A DNA stretch of 64,000 nucleotides, from assembly GCA_002862125.1 (NCBI GenBank), contig PHSP01000003.1:248001-312000 (forward strand), given 5' to 3'. This document shows, one piece after another, positions 25,701-35,595 of this stretch. Position numbers and translations under genes: made by a program. This stretch comes from Methylobacter sp. KS41 (GTDB lineage: Bacteria; Pseudomonadota; Gammaproteobacteria; Methylococcales; Methylomonadaceae). The notes under the pieces were generated by a model, which ran no database searches, had not been told where the DNA came from, and saw nothing but the letters and a program-made list of their open reading frames with translations. Each line of letters starts with the position of its first letter. The stretch's first letter is position 1.

Positions 25701-26074
25701 CACGTTATTTGAGAGAGGTACGCTGACAACGGAGTGATTTCACCAGGACGAAGCTCCGGACTCCATCTCTTTTTTTTCTGGCGATTGACGCCGGCAAATT
25801 TTCGTCCGGCGGCCACGGCGCTTCAATGCATTGACTCCCTGTTTTCCCCTTGCGCAGTTCTGAGGCTTCTTCATGCGCGCGTGTATTTTTCTCAGCTTTA
25901 AGCTCCTGCGGTCCGGGCATGCCATAGTATTGATATGTTTTGCCGGCGCTTTACCCAGTACTCGTAAATTTGACTCAAGCGGAACTTAGGTAAAAAGTTT
26001 TTGCGATATAAACTCATTTGAGGTAAAAACTATCCGGGTATTTTTGCCCGGGATTTGTTGCAGAGGAGAATGAA
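25701..26074. other. Intergenic stretch without a convincing gene
   Basis: About 375 bases between the glutathione transferase and SDR genes. Two overlapping minus-strand frames of 60-71 codons have biased composition, no ribosome site and no motif, so they are not called. A small GC hairpin (ATCCGGG ... CCCGGAT-like, about 26032-26054) sits just before the SDR ribosome site. Confidence 0.4.
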
Positions 26075-26770
26075 ATGGCTACTGTGTTGGTTACCGGGGC
26101 GAATCGAGGCCTGGGACTGGAGTTTTGCAGGCAATATGCGGCTGAAGGCTGGCGAGTGCTGGCTTGTTGCAGAAGACCGGAAACCGCCGACGGGTTAACG
26201 AGTCTCGCCGCGCAGTATCCGCATGTTTCCGTTTTGGCGCTCGATGTAGCCGATTTTACGCAAATCGAGCAATTGGCGGCCCAGTTGCACGATACGAGTA
26301 TTGATGTGCTGATTAATAATGCCGGAGTCTATGGGGATAGTCAGGAGCGGGGATTTGGTCAACTGGATTACTCAGCATGGTCAAAAACAATTACTGTCAA
26401 CGCACAAGCGCCGGTGAAAATGGCGGAAGCATTTTTACCGCACCTGAAACGAGGTGATAAGAAACTGCTGATTGCGATCAGCAGCCTGATGGGCAGCATT
26501 GCTGATAATAGCAGCGGCGGCAGCATCATTTACCGTTCCAGTAAGGCGGCGCTGAACGCGGCCATGAAAAGCATAGCGATCGACCTTAAGGAGCAGGCGG
26601 TCGGCGTCCTGATTTTTCATCCCGGCTGGGTAAAAACCGATATGGGCGGTTCGAAAGCTCCGCTTGAAGCAACCCAGAGCGTAGCCGGTATGCGTCATGC
26701 TATTTCTGCATTTTCGCTTGAGCAGAGCGGCAGTTTCGTAAAATACGACGGAACTCCTTTGCCTTGGTAA
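26075..26770 (+). CDS. Short-chain dehydrogenase/reductase
   Basis: The 231-residue NAD(P)-dependent SDR has the cofactor motif TGANRGLGLEF (residues 7-17), NNAG near 88, Ser in ISSLMGSI near 137 and the catalytic Y-x-x-x-K as YRSSK near 152. PGWVKTDMGG follows the active site. It resembles the C-factor/CsgA-like group of carbonyl reductases. AGAGGAGAA gives a good ribosome site. The substrate cannot be read. Confidence 0.87.
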   Translation: MATVLVTGANRGLGLEFCRQYAAEGWRVLACCRRPETADGLTSLAAQYPHVSVLALDVADFTQIEQLAAQLHDTSIDVLINNAGVYGDSQERGFGQLDYSAWSKTITVNAQAPVKMAEAFLPHLKRGDKKLLIAISSLMGSIADNSSGGSIIYRSSKAALNAAMKSIAIDLKEQAVGVLIFHPGWVKTDMGGSKAPLEATQSVAGMRHAISAFSLEQSGSFVKYDGTPLPW

Positions 26771-26889
26771 GCAAAGGTAATAACCGGCATTTCGAAGCAG
26801 CCGTTGAAAAGTTCACGACGCCCTAAAATACCGGAATAAGTCATTATCGCAATTTAACCCAACCAACAAAATGCCTTCGATAATTGAAT

Positions 26890-28383
26890 ATGGAACCAAG
26901 ACCATCAAGTCATGAACTACACCATCAAATTTTCGGTTCAATTCTGGATAGAACCGAGATGACTCCCTATTTATTATTATCCGCGGAGAATTATCAAACG
27001 GCGCTCAAGCAGGCCACCAAGATGATGAATAACCGCGGATTCGATATGATCGGTAATGGCGAACTGCAGGAAAGTGAACGGGAAAGGGCAAGAAATTACG
27101 TTAATAGAACTTATAAATATTTGTTTAACTTGATGTTCCCGTTTGTTAAGGCGCAACTGAAAGGTCTTCTTGCTTTGGATTCCGGCAATGCCGATCTGTA
27201 CCGGATCAACCTGCTGGCCATTGGCCGGGTAGAGTCGATTTTGAATAATGCCGGGTTTCAAGAGATAGTCAATGAAGATCCCCGGCATCTTTTCCTTTTG
27301 GCCTCTTCGGGAAAGTACCCGGCTGTGTTTCACGGCTACCGGGGGAAGCACATGAACATCCCGCATGAATGGCAGCAGACGGCTTGTTCCATGCTAAAAA
27401 TGGGGTATCTGATCAAATCCATCGAAGAAGAAAGCCAGGATATTAATGATTACGCTCAGTTGGGTTTTTTTCTGGAAACTGAAAATCAAAGTCTTGATGA
27501 TCTTTTTAACTATGACTGGGAAAATCCAAAACATATTCCGGCAAGCGAATCGGCGCAAAAGGCATTCGTCAAAATTTCCACTTTTTTTCATAGACTTAAA
27601 GAATCCATAACGTTTGATGATCAACATAACTGGTTTGTATTTGATAGCGGGGATGGCGTTCTGGTGAACATTAAGGAAATCAAGGCCAGGCTAAAAAGCC
27701 CGGAGAGCATGGTTACCAAATTAGGGAAAGATTTGGAAGGCGAAGCCTATGATATCAGGGATATTCTTGCCATCACCTTTATACTGAAGGACAAGGATGA
27801 CACGTTGAAGCTGTTTCATGCCTTGCAAAAAAAAGGCGTTATTCTCCAGGAAAATACGGCATCCCAGTCCATAACCCAAACTCTGTACGATGCGCCGGAA
27901 AGCATGATAGAAGCGGTGCGAAGATTAATGGTCAGTCTTTCGCAAAGCGGAGGCCGTGAAGAAACTTATACTGAACAGGAATTGCTGGCCAATGCCAGGA
28001 CGTTCTATGAAGCGTTGAGCATGAATGCGGCAAAAAACCAGCATTCCTCTTTAGGCCACAGAAAATTCCAATGCAAGATAAGCTTTTCAATGCCGATTCA
28101 CCGGGAAGCCGGAACATATAAGATCATGATCCCCGGCACACCGGTATATGCCAGGAGAAACCAGGTTGATAAAAAAACACAGCAGCACACTCTGGGCGTG
28201 GAACTACGCATTTCCGACGAAGAGAGCTGGCGCGCCTCTGAACAAAAGGGTGACTCCCATCATAATGCTTACAAATTCCGCCAGTTGATATCGGTCATGA
28301 ACAGAGTTTTCAAGAATGTTTTTCAACTGCCTGCGGAGAGCGTCGCCCAGTTGAAAAATGATCAGTCGGCACTGTTTTTTTAA
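26890..28383 (+). CDS. TIGR04552/TIGR04562-like protein of unknown function
   Basis: The 497-residue soluble protein starts at ATG 26890 (a TTG lies two codons earlier). The N-terminal half is helical (NYVNRTYKYLFNLMFPF) and contains PRHLFLLASSGKYP. The middle holds GEAYDIRDILAITFILKDKDD near residue 290, similar in pattern to the RelA/SpoT-type nucleotidyltransferase strand. A C-terminal part ends with HNAYKFRQLISVMNRVFKNVF. I associate it with the TIGR04552/TIGR04562 group found mainly in delta- and gammaproteobacteria, but only from memory. It is monocistronic. Confidence 0.55.
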   Translation: MEPRPSSHELHHQIFGSILDRTEMTPYLLLSAENYQTALKQATKMMNNRGFDMIGNGELQESERERARNYVNRTYKYLFNLMFPFVKAQLKGLLALDSGNADLYRINLLAIGRVESILNNAGFQEIVNEDPRHLFLLASSGKYPAVFHGYRGKHMNIPHEWQQTACSMLKMGYLIKSIEEESQDINDYAQLGFFLETENQSLDDLFNYDWENPKHIPASESAQKAFVKISTFFHRLKESITFDDQHNWFVFDSGDGVLVNIKEIKARLKSPESMVTKLGKDLEGEAYDIRDILAITFILKDKDDTLKLFHALQKKGVILQENTASQSITQTLYDAPESMIEAVRRLMVSLSQSGGREETYTEQELLANARTFYEALSMNAAKNQHSSLGHRKFQCKISFSMPIHREAGTYKIMIPGTPVYARRNQVDKKTQQHTLGVELRISDEESWRASEQKGDSHHNAYKFRQLISVMNRVFKNVFQLPAESVAQLKNDQSALFF

Positions 28384-28452
28384 GTCAATGAGGCGCACTC
28401 AGTGAAACAGTCATCTTTTGTCAACTAAAAATTATATGGTTGTATGTACGGA

Positions 28453-28492
28453 TTTGCGTTTGTTTGCTCCAAATGGAAGCAAACAAACGCAA
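28453..28492. terminator. Bidirectional hairpin between convergent genes
   Basis: A long stem (TTGCGTTTGTTTGCT(C)C with GGAAGCAAACAAACGCAA) and a loop of AAAT lies between the converging 26890 gene and glgX. The arms are 17-18 bases with one bulge. No long T run follows, but the position supports a shared terminator. Confidence 0.6.
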
Positions 28493-28500
28493 GTATCAGC

Positions 28501-30615
28501 TTAAAATCTGCCGGGAAGAAATAAGTTCCATAGGCCAATATTTTCGAAAACCACGACAGCTTTACTTTTAACTGAATAGAATTTTTCTCCTAATGGTTTT
28601 TGATCTTGCGGAGGAATAATGTCGTGAGGTGATTGTAGCGAGGTATCTAAAGCCAAGCACCATTTTTTACCCTTTACGTCAGGCAGTTCCATGTTGACGA
28701 TGTCATCCGACATATTCATTATGATATGCAGATCAGCTTCTTTGTCCTCAATTCCCGCCAGGGTGAAAGCCAGGATTCTGGCTCCCGGATCACTCCATAA
28801 TGGTTTACCGAGTTCGGTTCCATGCCATGAAATATCCGGCATATTTTTCCCCTCAATGGCTCCGCCATTCAAAAAACGCCGGCGCATGATGGACGGATGT
28901 CTTTTGCGCAGCGCTATCATTTGTTGGACAAAGCGCAACATATCGGCGTTTTTGGCAGTTATATTCCAGTCGATCCAGCTTAATTCGTTATCCTGGCAGT
29001 AACAATTGTTATTGCCGCGCTGGGTATGTAATATTTCATCACCCGACAGCAACATTGGTACCCCCTGGCTGAGCAGCAAAATAGAAAAAACATTTTTTGC
29101 CTTTTTTCTACGCAGTTCCAAAATGCTCGAATTCTCGGTATCGCCCTCAACTCCGCAATTGTAACTGATGTTATTATTGCAGCCATCCCGGTTATCTTCG
29201 CCGTTAGCCCCGTTATGCTTTTCGTTATAACTGAACAAATCGTTCAAGGTAAAACCATCATGACAGGTTACAAAATTAATGCTGTTTATAGGCAATCGCC
29301 CCTGGTATTGGTATAAGTCGCTACTACCGCTGATGCGTGTTGCAAGTTCAGCTATCAGACCTTTATCGCCGCGTACGAATTGGCGGACAATGTCCCTGTA
29401 TCTTCCATTCCATTCAGCCCAGCGATAACCGGGAAAACTGCCGACCTGATAAAGCCCTGCGGCATCCCAGGCTTCGGCAATTAACTTGGTTTTAATCAGC
29501 TGTTCCGAAAGTTCAATGCCCCAGAGCACGGGGGGATCTTGCAGGACTTCCCCATTTTCTCCGCGAGCCATGGCGCTGGCCAGATCAAAGCGAAAGCCGT
29601 CAACATGCATTTCCCTGACCCAGTATTCGAGGCAGCTGATGATGAAACGAGCAACCAATGGATGGTTGGCGTTTACCGTGTTGCCACAGCCGGTATAATC
29701 CCGCATCATACTTTTATCGAATTTGTCGACATGGTAAAAAGACTTGCCGCCTATCCCTCTGAAATTAATGACTGGGCCGTTCGCGCCAGCTTCCGAAGTG
29801 TGATTAAATACGACATCCATGATAATTCCAATGCCTGCCTTGTGTAGCGCTTTTACCAGGTCCCGGAACTCCTGGGCATGAGTGCCCTGTTCAGGCGTCA
29901 CGCAATAACCGGGGTGCGGACTGAAAAAGCTGTGCGTGCTGTAACCCCAGTAATTTTTTAAGCCAAGGTCGGCGGTATGGCCGGGCACATCTTGCTCATC
30001 AAAGGCCATGACCGGCAACAGTTCAACATGGGTAATGCCCAATTGCTGAAGATAGGGGATTTTTTCAATCAGACCGGAAAAAGTGCCCGGATTGGCTACT
30101 TTTGACGAGGGATGCCGTGTAAAACCGCCGACATGCAGTTCATAAATAATTGCTGTTTCACTTCTTACAGCCAGCGATGTGTCGCCGTCCCAGTCATATT
30201 TATCATCGGTGACGACACAGCGCATCGCCGTGCAGCCGTTGTCGCCGGGGAGGCATGCCGCTTTGCGGCTCCATCGCTTCTGACTGACGGCGCGCGCCCA
30301 GGGATCGAGCAGATGCTTGTTCTTTTCGAAACGAAATCCGGAGTCACGGGCATGACCGGGACCGTCCATGCGCCAGACATACCATGTGCCGGCCGGTAAT
30401 TTACTCACAAAGACATGCCAGGAGAAAAAGGTGCGATTGATTTCTTTTTTCAAGGATATGATTTGAAAAGGCTCATCGCTATCGGATCTTTCAAACAATA
30501 AAAGTTCTACTTGTTCTGCATAACGGCTGAAAATGGAGAAATTAACCCCTTTGGCGCTATATTTTGAACCCGATGGATAGGGTTTGCCGTCCTTTATTTT
30601 GTACTTTTGCTGCAT
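28501..30615 (-). CDS. glgX: Glycogen debranching enzyme (GlgX/isoamylase type)
   Basis: The protein has about 704 residues, preferring the ATG at 30615 (MQQKYKIKDGKPYPSGSKYS) over the upstream one. It has an N-terminal CBM48-like domain, then a GH13 barrel. Catalytic signatures visible are DVVFNHTSE, DGFRFDLASAM (nucleophile Asp), LIAEAWDAAG (acid Glu) and FVTCHDGFTLNDL (His-Asp). The enzyme hydrolyses alpha-1,6 branch points of glycogen. There are no other glycogen genes in the window. It is transcribed alone, with a 600-base upstream region. Confidence 0.92.
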   Translation of the reverse strand: MQQKYKIKDGKPYPSGSKYSAKGVNFSIFSRYAEQVELLLFERSDSDEPFQIISLKKEINRTFFSWHVFVSKLPAGTWYVWRMDGPGHARDSGFRFEKNKHLLDPWARAVSQKRWSRKAACLPGDNGCTAMRCVVTDDKYDWDGDTSLAVRSETAIIYELHVGGFTRHPSSKVANPGTFSGLIEKIPYLQQLGITHVELLPVMAFDEQDVPGHTADLGLKNYWGYSTHSFFSPHPGYCVTPEQGTHAQEFRDLVKALHKAGIGIIMDVVFNHTSEAGANGPVINFRGIGGKSFYHVDKFDKSMMRDYTGCGNTVNANHPLVARFIISCLEYWVREMHVDGFRFDLASAMARGENGEVLQDPPVLWGIELSEQLIKTKLIAEAWDAAGLYQVGSFPGYRWAEWNGRYRDIVRQFVRGDKGLIAELATRISGSSDLYQYQGRLPINSINFVTCHDGFTLNDLFSYNEKHNGANGEDNRDGCNNNISYNCGVEGDTENSSILELRRKKAKNVFSILLLSQGVPMLLSGDEILHTQRGNNNCYCQDNELSWIDWNITAKNADMLRFVQQMIALRKRHPSIMRRRFLNGGAIEGKNMPDISWHGTELGKPLWSDPGARILAFTLAGIEDKEADLHIIMNMSDDIVNMELPDVKGKKWCLALDTSLQSPHDIIPPQDQKPLGEKFYSVKSKAVVVFENIGLWNLFLPGRF

Positions 30616-31235
30616 ATTGTCTTCTCTTATTCGGGAAATAGGGTAATCCACGTTTTTTTTCTTATTGGGGGAATGCTTTGTATGGATTGAGAGCAGGTAT
30701 TTAAGGGGGGTAACAAATGTTACGCGGCCTTAAAAATCAGGGACTCCGGCAATTTTATTAACAGCCATTTTTGCACTCTTTTTGTTTCTGCTGAATTAAA
30801 TACTCGCATACAGCCCGAAGTTTTCTTCAATTATGCCATAGATGACAAGATTTTTGGGGCCGCATACCGTTTTCAGGCAATTAAATCAACGAATGGTATT
30901 AAGTTTTTTTAATATTTCCCCGCGAGAATAGATAGGCCGCACTTTTTACGCGATAATAACAGATGGTTTTTATGTTGAAGAAAAATATGAATTTCTGTTT
31001 AGGGTTAATTTATTTTCAATTCCCTCTGTTTTTCCTTTGGCGCGTTCAGGATGAATGAATATATAGAGCATGAGAGCCGGCTGATACTTCGTTTGTGGCG
31101 TATGCCGGTTACTGAATCCTATGGGGTGAGTGGAGATCGGCGTTAGTCAGGTTCCTGAAATAAAAGATCGCCAGCAATCAAAAGGTATATTATTTACCGG
31201 TCGATAGGTGGACAAATTAAAGATAAGGCAGGCAA
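30616..31235. other. Long divergent intergenic region
   Basis: About 600 bases between divergent glgX and the CxxCH outer-membrane gene. It is AT-rich and holds a short dyad GTAACA-AA-TGTTAC at 30710-30723 close to glgX and several poly-T/poly-A tracts. No gene, RNA or mobile element was recognised. It presumably carries both promoters. Confidence 0.45.
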
Positions 31236-32624
31236 ATGAAATCTTTTTATAATCGAACGTGCGATGCACGCTTTTTTTTTGCATCGTTACTGATACTTAT
31301 ATCAGTCATTCTACTAAATAGTCCGGGCGCAGGGGCTATGCCGAGTTTTTCCCGGCAAACCGGCGTTCCCTGCAGCACATGCCATACCCAATCCTTCGGG
31401 CCTAACCTGACGCCTTTCGGACGTGATTTCAAGCTTGGCGGCTATACGATGAGCGGAGGCAGCGGCACCGCCGCTAAACTGCCGCCACTTAGCGGCATGG
31501 TCATGGGATCATTCACCAATACCCAAAAAGACCAGGATCCCGCAGCTCTCAATTCCGGCTACAATGCCGGCTACAATAAAAACAACAATTTCAGTTTTGA
31601 CCAAGCGTCGTTGTTTTATGCAGGCCGTATTTACGGCAATTTAGGCGCGTTCAGTCAGCTAACTTATGACGGCTCCTCGAATGGACTCGTACTCGATAAC
31701 ACCGACATCCGTTATGCCGATCGACTGGATTTAGATGACACTCTTCTACCATTTGATTTGGACCTCACTTACGGCATCTCTTTAAATAACAACCCGACCA
31801 CGCAAGACTTGTGGAATACCACGCCGGCCTGGGGATTTCCCTATAACAGCAGCGCCGTACAGCCTGGCGTTGGAGCCACCGCATTGATTGACGGAGGATT
31901 GGGAACTCAAGTAGGCGGCGCTACCGCGTATACGATGATCAACAATCTGCTTTATCTGGAAGCCGGCGCTTACGGCTCATTCGGCAGCAGTACTCAGAGT
32001 ACGTTCGGTATCGCCGGGCCTGACAGGCTTAGTCTCAGCGGCCCGGCTCCCTACTGGCGCGTGGCTTTGCAACATGACTGGAAAGGTAACTATTTCGCGT
32101 TGGGTCATTACGGGTTGAGCGCCGATGTCGTTCCTGGACGCGGCACTACGTATGGGGCAAATCGTTATACCGATGTCGCAGCCGATGCGACTTATCAGTA
32201 CATGGCGAATCCGAAACATATTTTTGAGGTCAAAACAACTTATATTTACGAAGATCAAAATTTATCGGCAGCCCGACTCGGAGGGGGGGTTAATTCCAAT
32301 GGCAACACTTATTTGACGACCTTTAAGATTAATACCGCCTATACCTTTGATCAGACCTACGGTATCACTTTTGCTTATAACAGAACTACAGGCTCAAACG
32401 ATACCGCCCTCTATTCCCCTGACAACGGCTATTTAAACAGACCCAACAGTCAGTACTACACAGCGGAACTGGTATATGTTCCGTTTGGCAAAGACAGTTC
32501 GTATTCATATCTGATGAATTTACGCACTAGTTTGCAGTATATCGGATATTCTCAAGCTAATGGCATCACCACTGATGCGCAATTCAACAATACCTTCCTG
32601 GTGAATGGCTGGCTGGCGTTCTAA
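31236..32624 (+). CDS. Outer-membrane beta-barrel with one c-haem motif
   Basis: The 462-residue exported protein has a signal peptide ending around residue 34, followed at once by MPSFSRQTGVPCSTCH: a single C46-S-T-C-H50 c-type haem site. LTPFGRDFKLGGYT comes next. The rest is rich in alternating polar/aromatic strands with short turns and ends in LVNGWLAF, a terminal Phe typical of outer-membrane barrels. The family is common in methane- and iron-oxidising bacteria and is often annotated only as cytochrome c. It probably works in outer-membrane electron transfer. The gene 141 bases downstream also encodes a haem-binding protein. Confidence 0.72.
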   Translation: MKSFYNRTCDARFFFASLLILISVILLNSPGAGAMPSFSRQTGVPCSTCHTQSFGPNLTPFGRDFKLGGYTMSGGSGTAAKLPPLSGMVMGSFTNTQKDQDPAALNSGYNAGYNKNNNFSFDQASLFYAGRIYGNLGAFSQLTYDGSSNGLVLDNTDIRYADRLDLDDTLLPFDLDLTYGISLNNNPTTQDLWNTTPAWGFPYNSSAVQPGVGATALIDGGLGTQVGGATAYTMINNLLYLEAGAYGSFGSSTQSTFGIAGPDRLSLSGPAPYWRVALQHDWKGNYFALGHYGLSADVVPGRGTTYGANRYTDVAADATYQYMANPKHIFEVKTTYIYEDQNLSAARLGGGVNSNGNTYLTTFKINTAYTFDQTYGITFAYNRTTGSNDTALYSPDNGYLNRPNSQYYTAELVYVPFGKDSSYSYLMNLRTSLQYIGYSQANGITTDAQFNNTFLVNGWLAF

Positions 32625-32765
32625 TCTGAAATAGTCCGGCTGTTTCAGCCAAGCTAAAATGCTTATCTTGTAAAAAACATGGTCAAGGAAAAATCGGCCT
32701 TGCCCGCTCTTTAGTTTTAGAAAACTCAATTACCAAACTATTCCAAACATTGTTTAGGCGCCGTT

Positions 32766-33512
32766 ATGTACGAAGATCGAAGAAGACCTTATGCCCGCTT
32801 TAAAGATATTTCCGTCAGCGAAAGAATTTTGAATACTGTGTTCCTGCTTACCATAGGACTCGGCTATTTGATGGCTCTCGCTAATCTGTATTACACCCAT
32901 ACGGGGCTTGACGGTAAACCTGGGCTCTCGATTGAGGATGTCGTCATCAGTTATCATGGTTCAAACAATCAAACCCGTTTAGGCGCAGCCATTAATGGCA
33001 TTATGAAATCTAACCTGACTTATCCAGGCGACAAAGATGTCATCCTGCAATGGATAAAGAATGGCGCCGACGAACCGGAATATAACGAAAAGATTGCTCC
33101 GATATTAAATCGTGACTGCGTCAAGTGCCATACGCCGGACATTAACCCTGCCTTGCCCGATTTAACCCATTACGCTACGGTATCAGAGGTTGCGCATTCC
33201 GGCGGCGAGTCGATTCCGACTTTAGTTCGCGTCTCGCATATCCATTTATTCGGCATCGCCTTTATTCTGTTTTTCATAGGCAAAATCTTTTTGCTTTGTG
33301 ATATCAATGTTTACGTCAAAAGAGTGGCTGTCGTAGTACCTTTCGCGGCGATGTTGTTGGATATCCTGTCATGGTTTATTACCAAGGAGATTTCCTCGTT
33401 TGCTTACGTGGTCGTTTATAGCGGCGCCTTAATGGGGCTTTCCATGGGCTTGCAAATATTGCTCAGTATTTATCAGATGTGGTTTTATTCAGGGGAAAAA
33501 ACAGACGGTTGA
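32766..33512 (+). CDS. Inner-membrane protein with a periplasmic c-haem motif
   Basis: The 248-residue protein has an N-terminal membrane anchor near residues 22-40, a periplasmic domain with IAPILNRDCVKCHTP (C118-V-K-C-H122), and three further membrane helices between about 155 and 245. SHIHLFGIAFILFFIGKIF carries two histidines that might ligate a haem in the membrane. I know no named function. It follows the CxxCH barrel gene with the same orientation, so the two may form an inner-to-outer-membrane electron path. Confidence 0.65.
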   Translation: MYEDRRRPYARFKDISVSERILNTVFLLTIGLGYLMALANLYYTHTGLDGKPGLSIEDVVISYHGSNNQTRLGAAINGIMKSNLTYPGDKDVILQWIKNGADEPEYNEKIAPILNRDCVKCHTPDINPALPDLTHYATVSEVAHSGGESIPTLVRVSHIHLFGIAFILFFIGKIFLLCDINVYVKRVAVVVPFAAMLLDILSWFITKEISSFAYVVVYSGALMGLSMGLQILLSIYQMWFYSGEKTDG

Positions 33513-33747
33513 TTGATAAAACACTGCAAGTTTTGGTTTTTGATGGATTTTGGACGTTCTATGAAGGGGTTATTATGTGAACTTTATAACGTAAATAATC
33601 CGGATTTTTGGAAATCTGATGCAGACAATGGAAGATAGATGCTCCCGAGTCCTTATTTATTAAGCATAGCCATGTTATTTCCAATACAATATCCCTAATG
33701 AAAGAGGTATAAAATTTTTTGCCTCGCCACTAACTTCGCCCATTATT

Positions 33748-35403
33748 ATGAGCAGATGGAACCTCGTAGTGTTTTTATCTCTTTTTAACTTGAAATTGGT
33801 CTTATCGGATGGTGTATGTTTATCCGCCAAAATACCCTTTACTTCCGGTAAAGCTGAAGGCGGAGCCCAGTCTCTGTTCACGACGTCCTCAATATTTAAC
33901 ATACTAAAGCGATCGCTTTACTCAAAATACATCGCTATTTTGCTGGTCTTGTTTTTGCCTTCCCTGGTATTTGCTGCTGAGGGTTCGGAAGTTGCACGCC
34001 AAGGGCGGTCTTTGGACTTGACTCAGCATTGGGCCGGTTATCTGGCTTTGATTGTTTTTGCTGTTGCCTACATTCTTGCCATGACAGAGGAAGTCACCGA
34101 GTTAAAAAAGTCAAAACCCATGGTCTTTGCGGCAAGCCTTATCTGGATTTTTATCGCGGCTGTTTATACCAGCGGAGGGATGGGCGAACAAGCAGGAGCG
34201 GCATTCCGCGCTACGCTTGAAGGTTATGTTGAACTGTTTTTGTTCATCATGGTATCGATGACTTATTTGAACGCCATGGAAGACCGTGGCGTGTTTGATA
34301 GTCTTCGTGTCTGGTTGTTAAGCAAGAATTTCAGTTACCGGCAATTATTCTGGATTACCGGTTTTCAGTCGTTCTTTATTTCGTCTGCGTGCAACAATCT
34401 GACCACAGCATTGCTGATGGGATCGGTTATTTTGGCTATGGGTAAAGGTAGTCCGCGCTTTGTTACCTTATCCTGCGTCAATGTCGTGGTCGCTTCCAAT
34501 GCAGGGGGCTCATTCAGCCCTTTCGGCGATATTACCACGCTGCTGGTATGGCAAAAGGGCGTGGTTCCATTTAACGATTTCTTTTCCCTATTGATTCCAG
34601 CCGTCATCAACTTCGTTATACCCGCGGCCATCATGCATTTCTTTATTCCGAAAGAAAGACCAGCGGCGGTCATGGAAGTTCAGGATATGAAGCGTGGCGC
34701 GTGGGCCATCATCTTTTTATTCGTATTGACTATTATCACTTCGGTCTGCTTCGAAAACTTGCTGAATCTGCCGCCGGCTGCCGGCATGATGTTGGGATTG
34801 ACCTATTTAAAGTTTTTCAGTTTTTACCTGCAAAAAACCCGCGATTCCCATTCAGTGTTGCTACCCGTGGATTTAACCGTTGTAAAAATTGACTATTTCG
34901 CGCCCATGAAATACATGAACAATCCGCAAGCAGAAAAAAATAAACAGGTGGCGAAAGAATTGCCTTTTGATATTTTTCAGAAAGTCGCCAATCTGGAATG
35001 GGACACGTTGCTGTTTTTTTACGGTGTCATGGTGGCTGTCGGGGGCTTAAGCTTTATTGGCTATCTTGGCGTCGCCTCTCATTATCTTTATGGCAGTATC
35101 GATCCGACCGTGGCGAATATTCTGGTGGGCATTGCCTCGGCATTTGTTGATAACGGCACTATTATGCTATCGGTTCTGACCATGGCGCCTCATATTTCAG
35201 AAGGTCAGTGGTTGCTGGTGACATTGACCGCAGGCGTGGGCGGTAGTATGTTGGCGGTGGGGTCGGCAGCAGGCGTTGGTTTAATGGGGCAAGCCAAGGG
35301 CATCTATACCTTTACCAGCCATTTAAAATGGACGCCGGTCATCATATTGGGCTACGCCGGAAGTATTTTGACTCACTTCCTTATTAACAGCCGTTATTTT
35401 TAA
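33748..35403 (+). CDS. nhaD: NhaD-type Na+/H+ antiporter
   Basis: The protein has up to 551 residues, including about 70 extra N-terminal residues before the usual signal-like segment (YIALLLVLFLPSLVFAAE-type) of NhaD. A start inside the frame at a non-ATG codon is possible, because no good ribosome site precedes ATG 33748. It has about twelve membrane helices with SACNNLTTALLMGSV, SNAGGSFSPFGDITTLLVW and DNGTIMLSVLTMAPHI, the NhaD/ArsB-like ion-binding segments. It exports sodium or lithium in exchange for protons. A broken second antiporter gene follows. Confidence 0.85.
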   Translation: MSRWNLVVFLSLFNLKLVLSDGVCLSAKIPFTSGKAEGGAQSLFTTSSIFNILKRSLYSKYIAILLVLFLPSLVFAAEGSEVARQGRSLDLTQHWAGYLALIVFAVAYILAMTEEVTELKKSKPMVFAASLIWIFIAAVYTSGGMGEQAGAAFRATLEGYVELFLFIMVSMTYLNAMEDRGVFDSLRVWLLSKNFSYRQLFWITGFQSFFISSACNNLTTALLMGSVILAMGKGSPRFVTLSCVNVVVASNAGGSFSPFGDITTLLVWQKGVVPFNDFFSLLIPAVINFVIPAAIMHFFIPKERPAAVMEVQDMKRGAWAIIFLFVLTIITSVCFENLLNLPPAAGMMLGLTYLKFFSFYLQKTRDSHSVLLPVDLTVVKIDYFAPMKYMNNPQAEKNKQVAKELPFDIFQKVANLEWDTLLFFYGVMVAVGGLSFIGYLGVASHYLYGSIDPTVANILVGIASAFVDNGTIMLSVLTMAPHISEGQWLLVTLTAGVGGSMLAVGSAAGVGLMGQAKGIYTFTSHLKWTPVIILGYAGSILTHFLINSRYF

Positions 35404-35595
35404 ATCACCGCTGAATCCGGGATCAATCGGGCGGTGCCGGACCAATCGGAGCCGGATTTGAAATCCTGATTTAGTGGTATCTTTCTTGGATTAACCCGGC
35501 GATGATGAAAAATCTTCCTGTTGCCTATAGGTCTCTACTCTCAAGCCAAAAATCATTTTATCCTCTCCGGCTTGTGTATTTATTTTGAGGCTCAA

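Noticed and set aside
25705-25925. Two overlapping minus-strand frames of 60-71 codons
   Set aside because: Biased basic composition, mutually exclusive frames and no start signal; judged non-coding.
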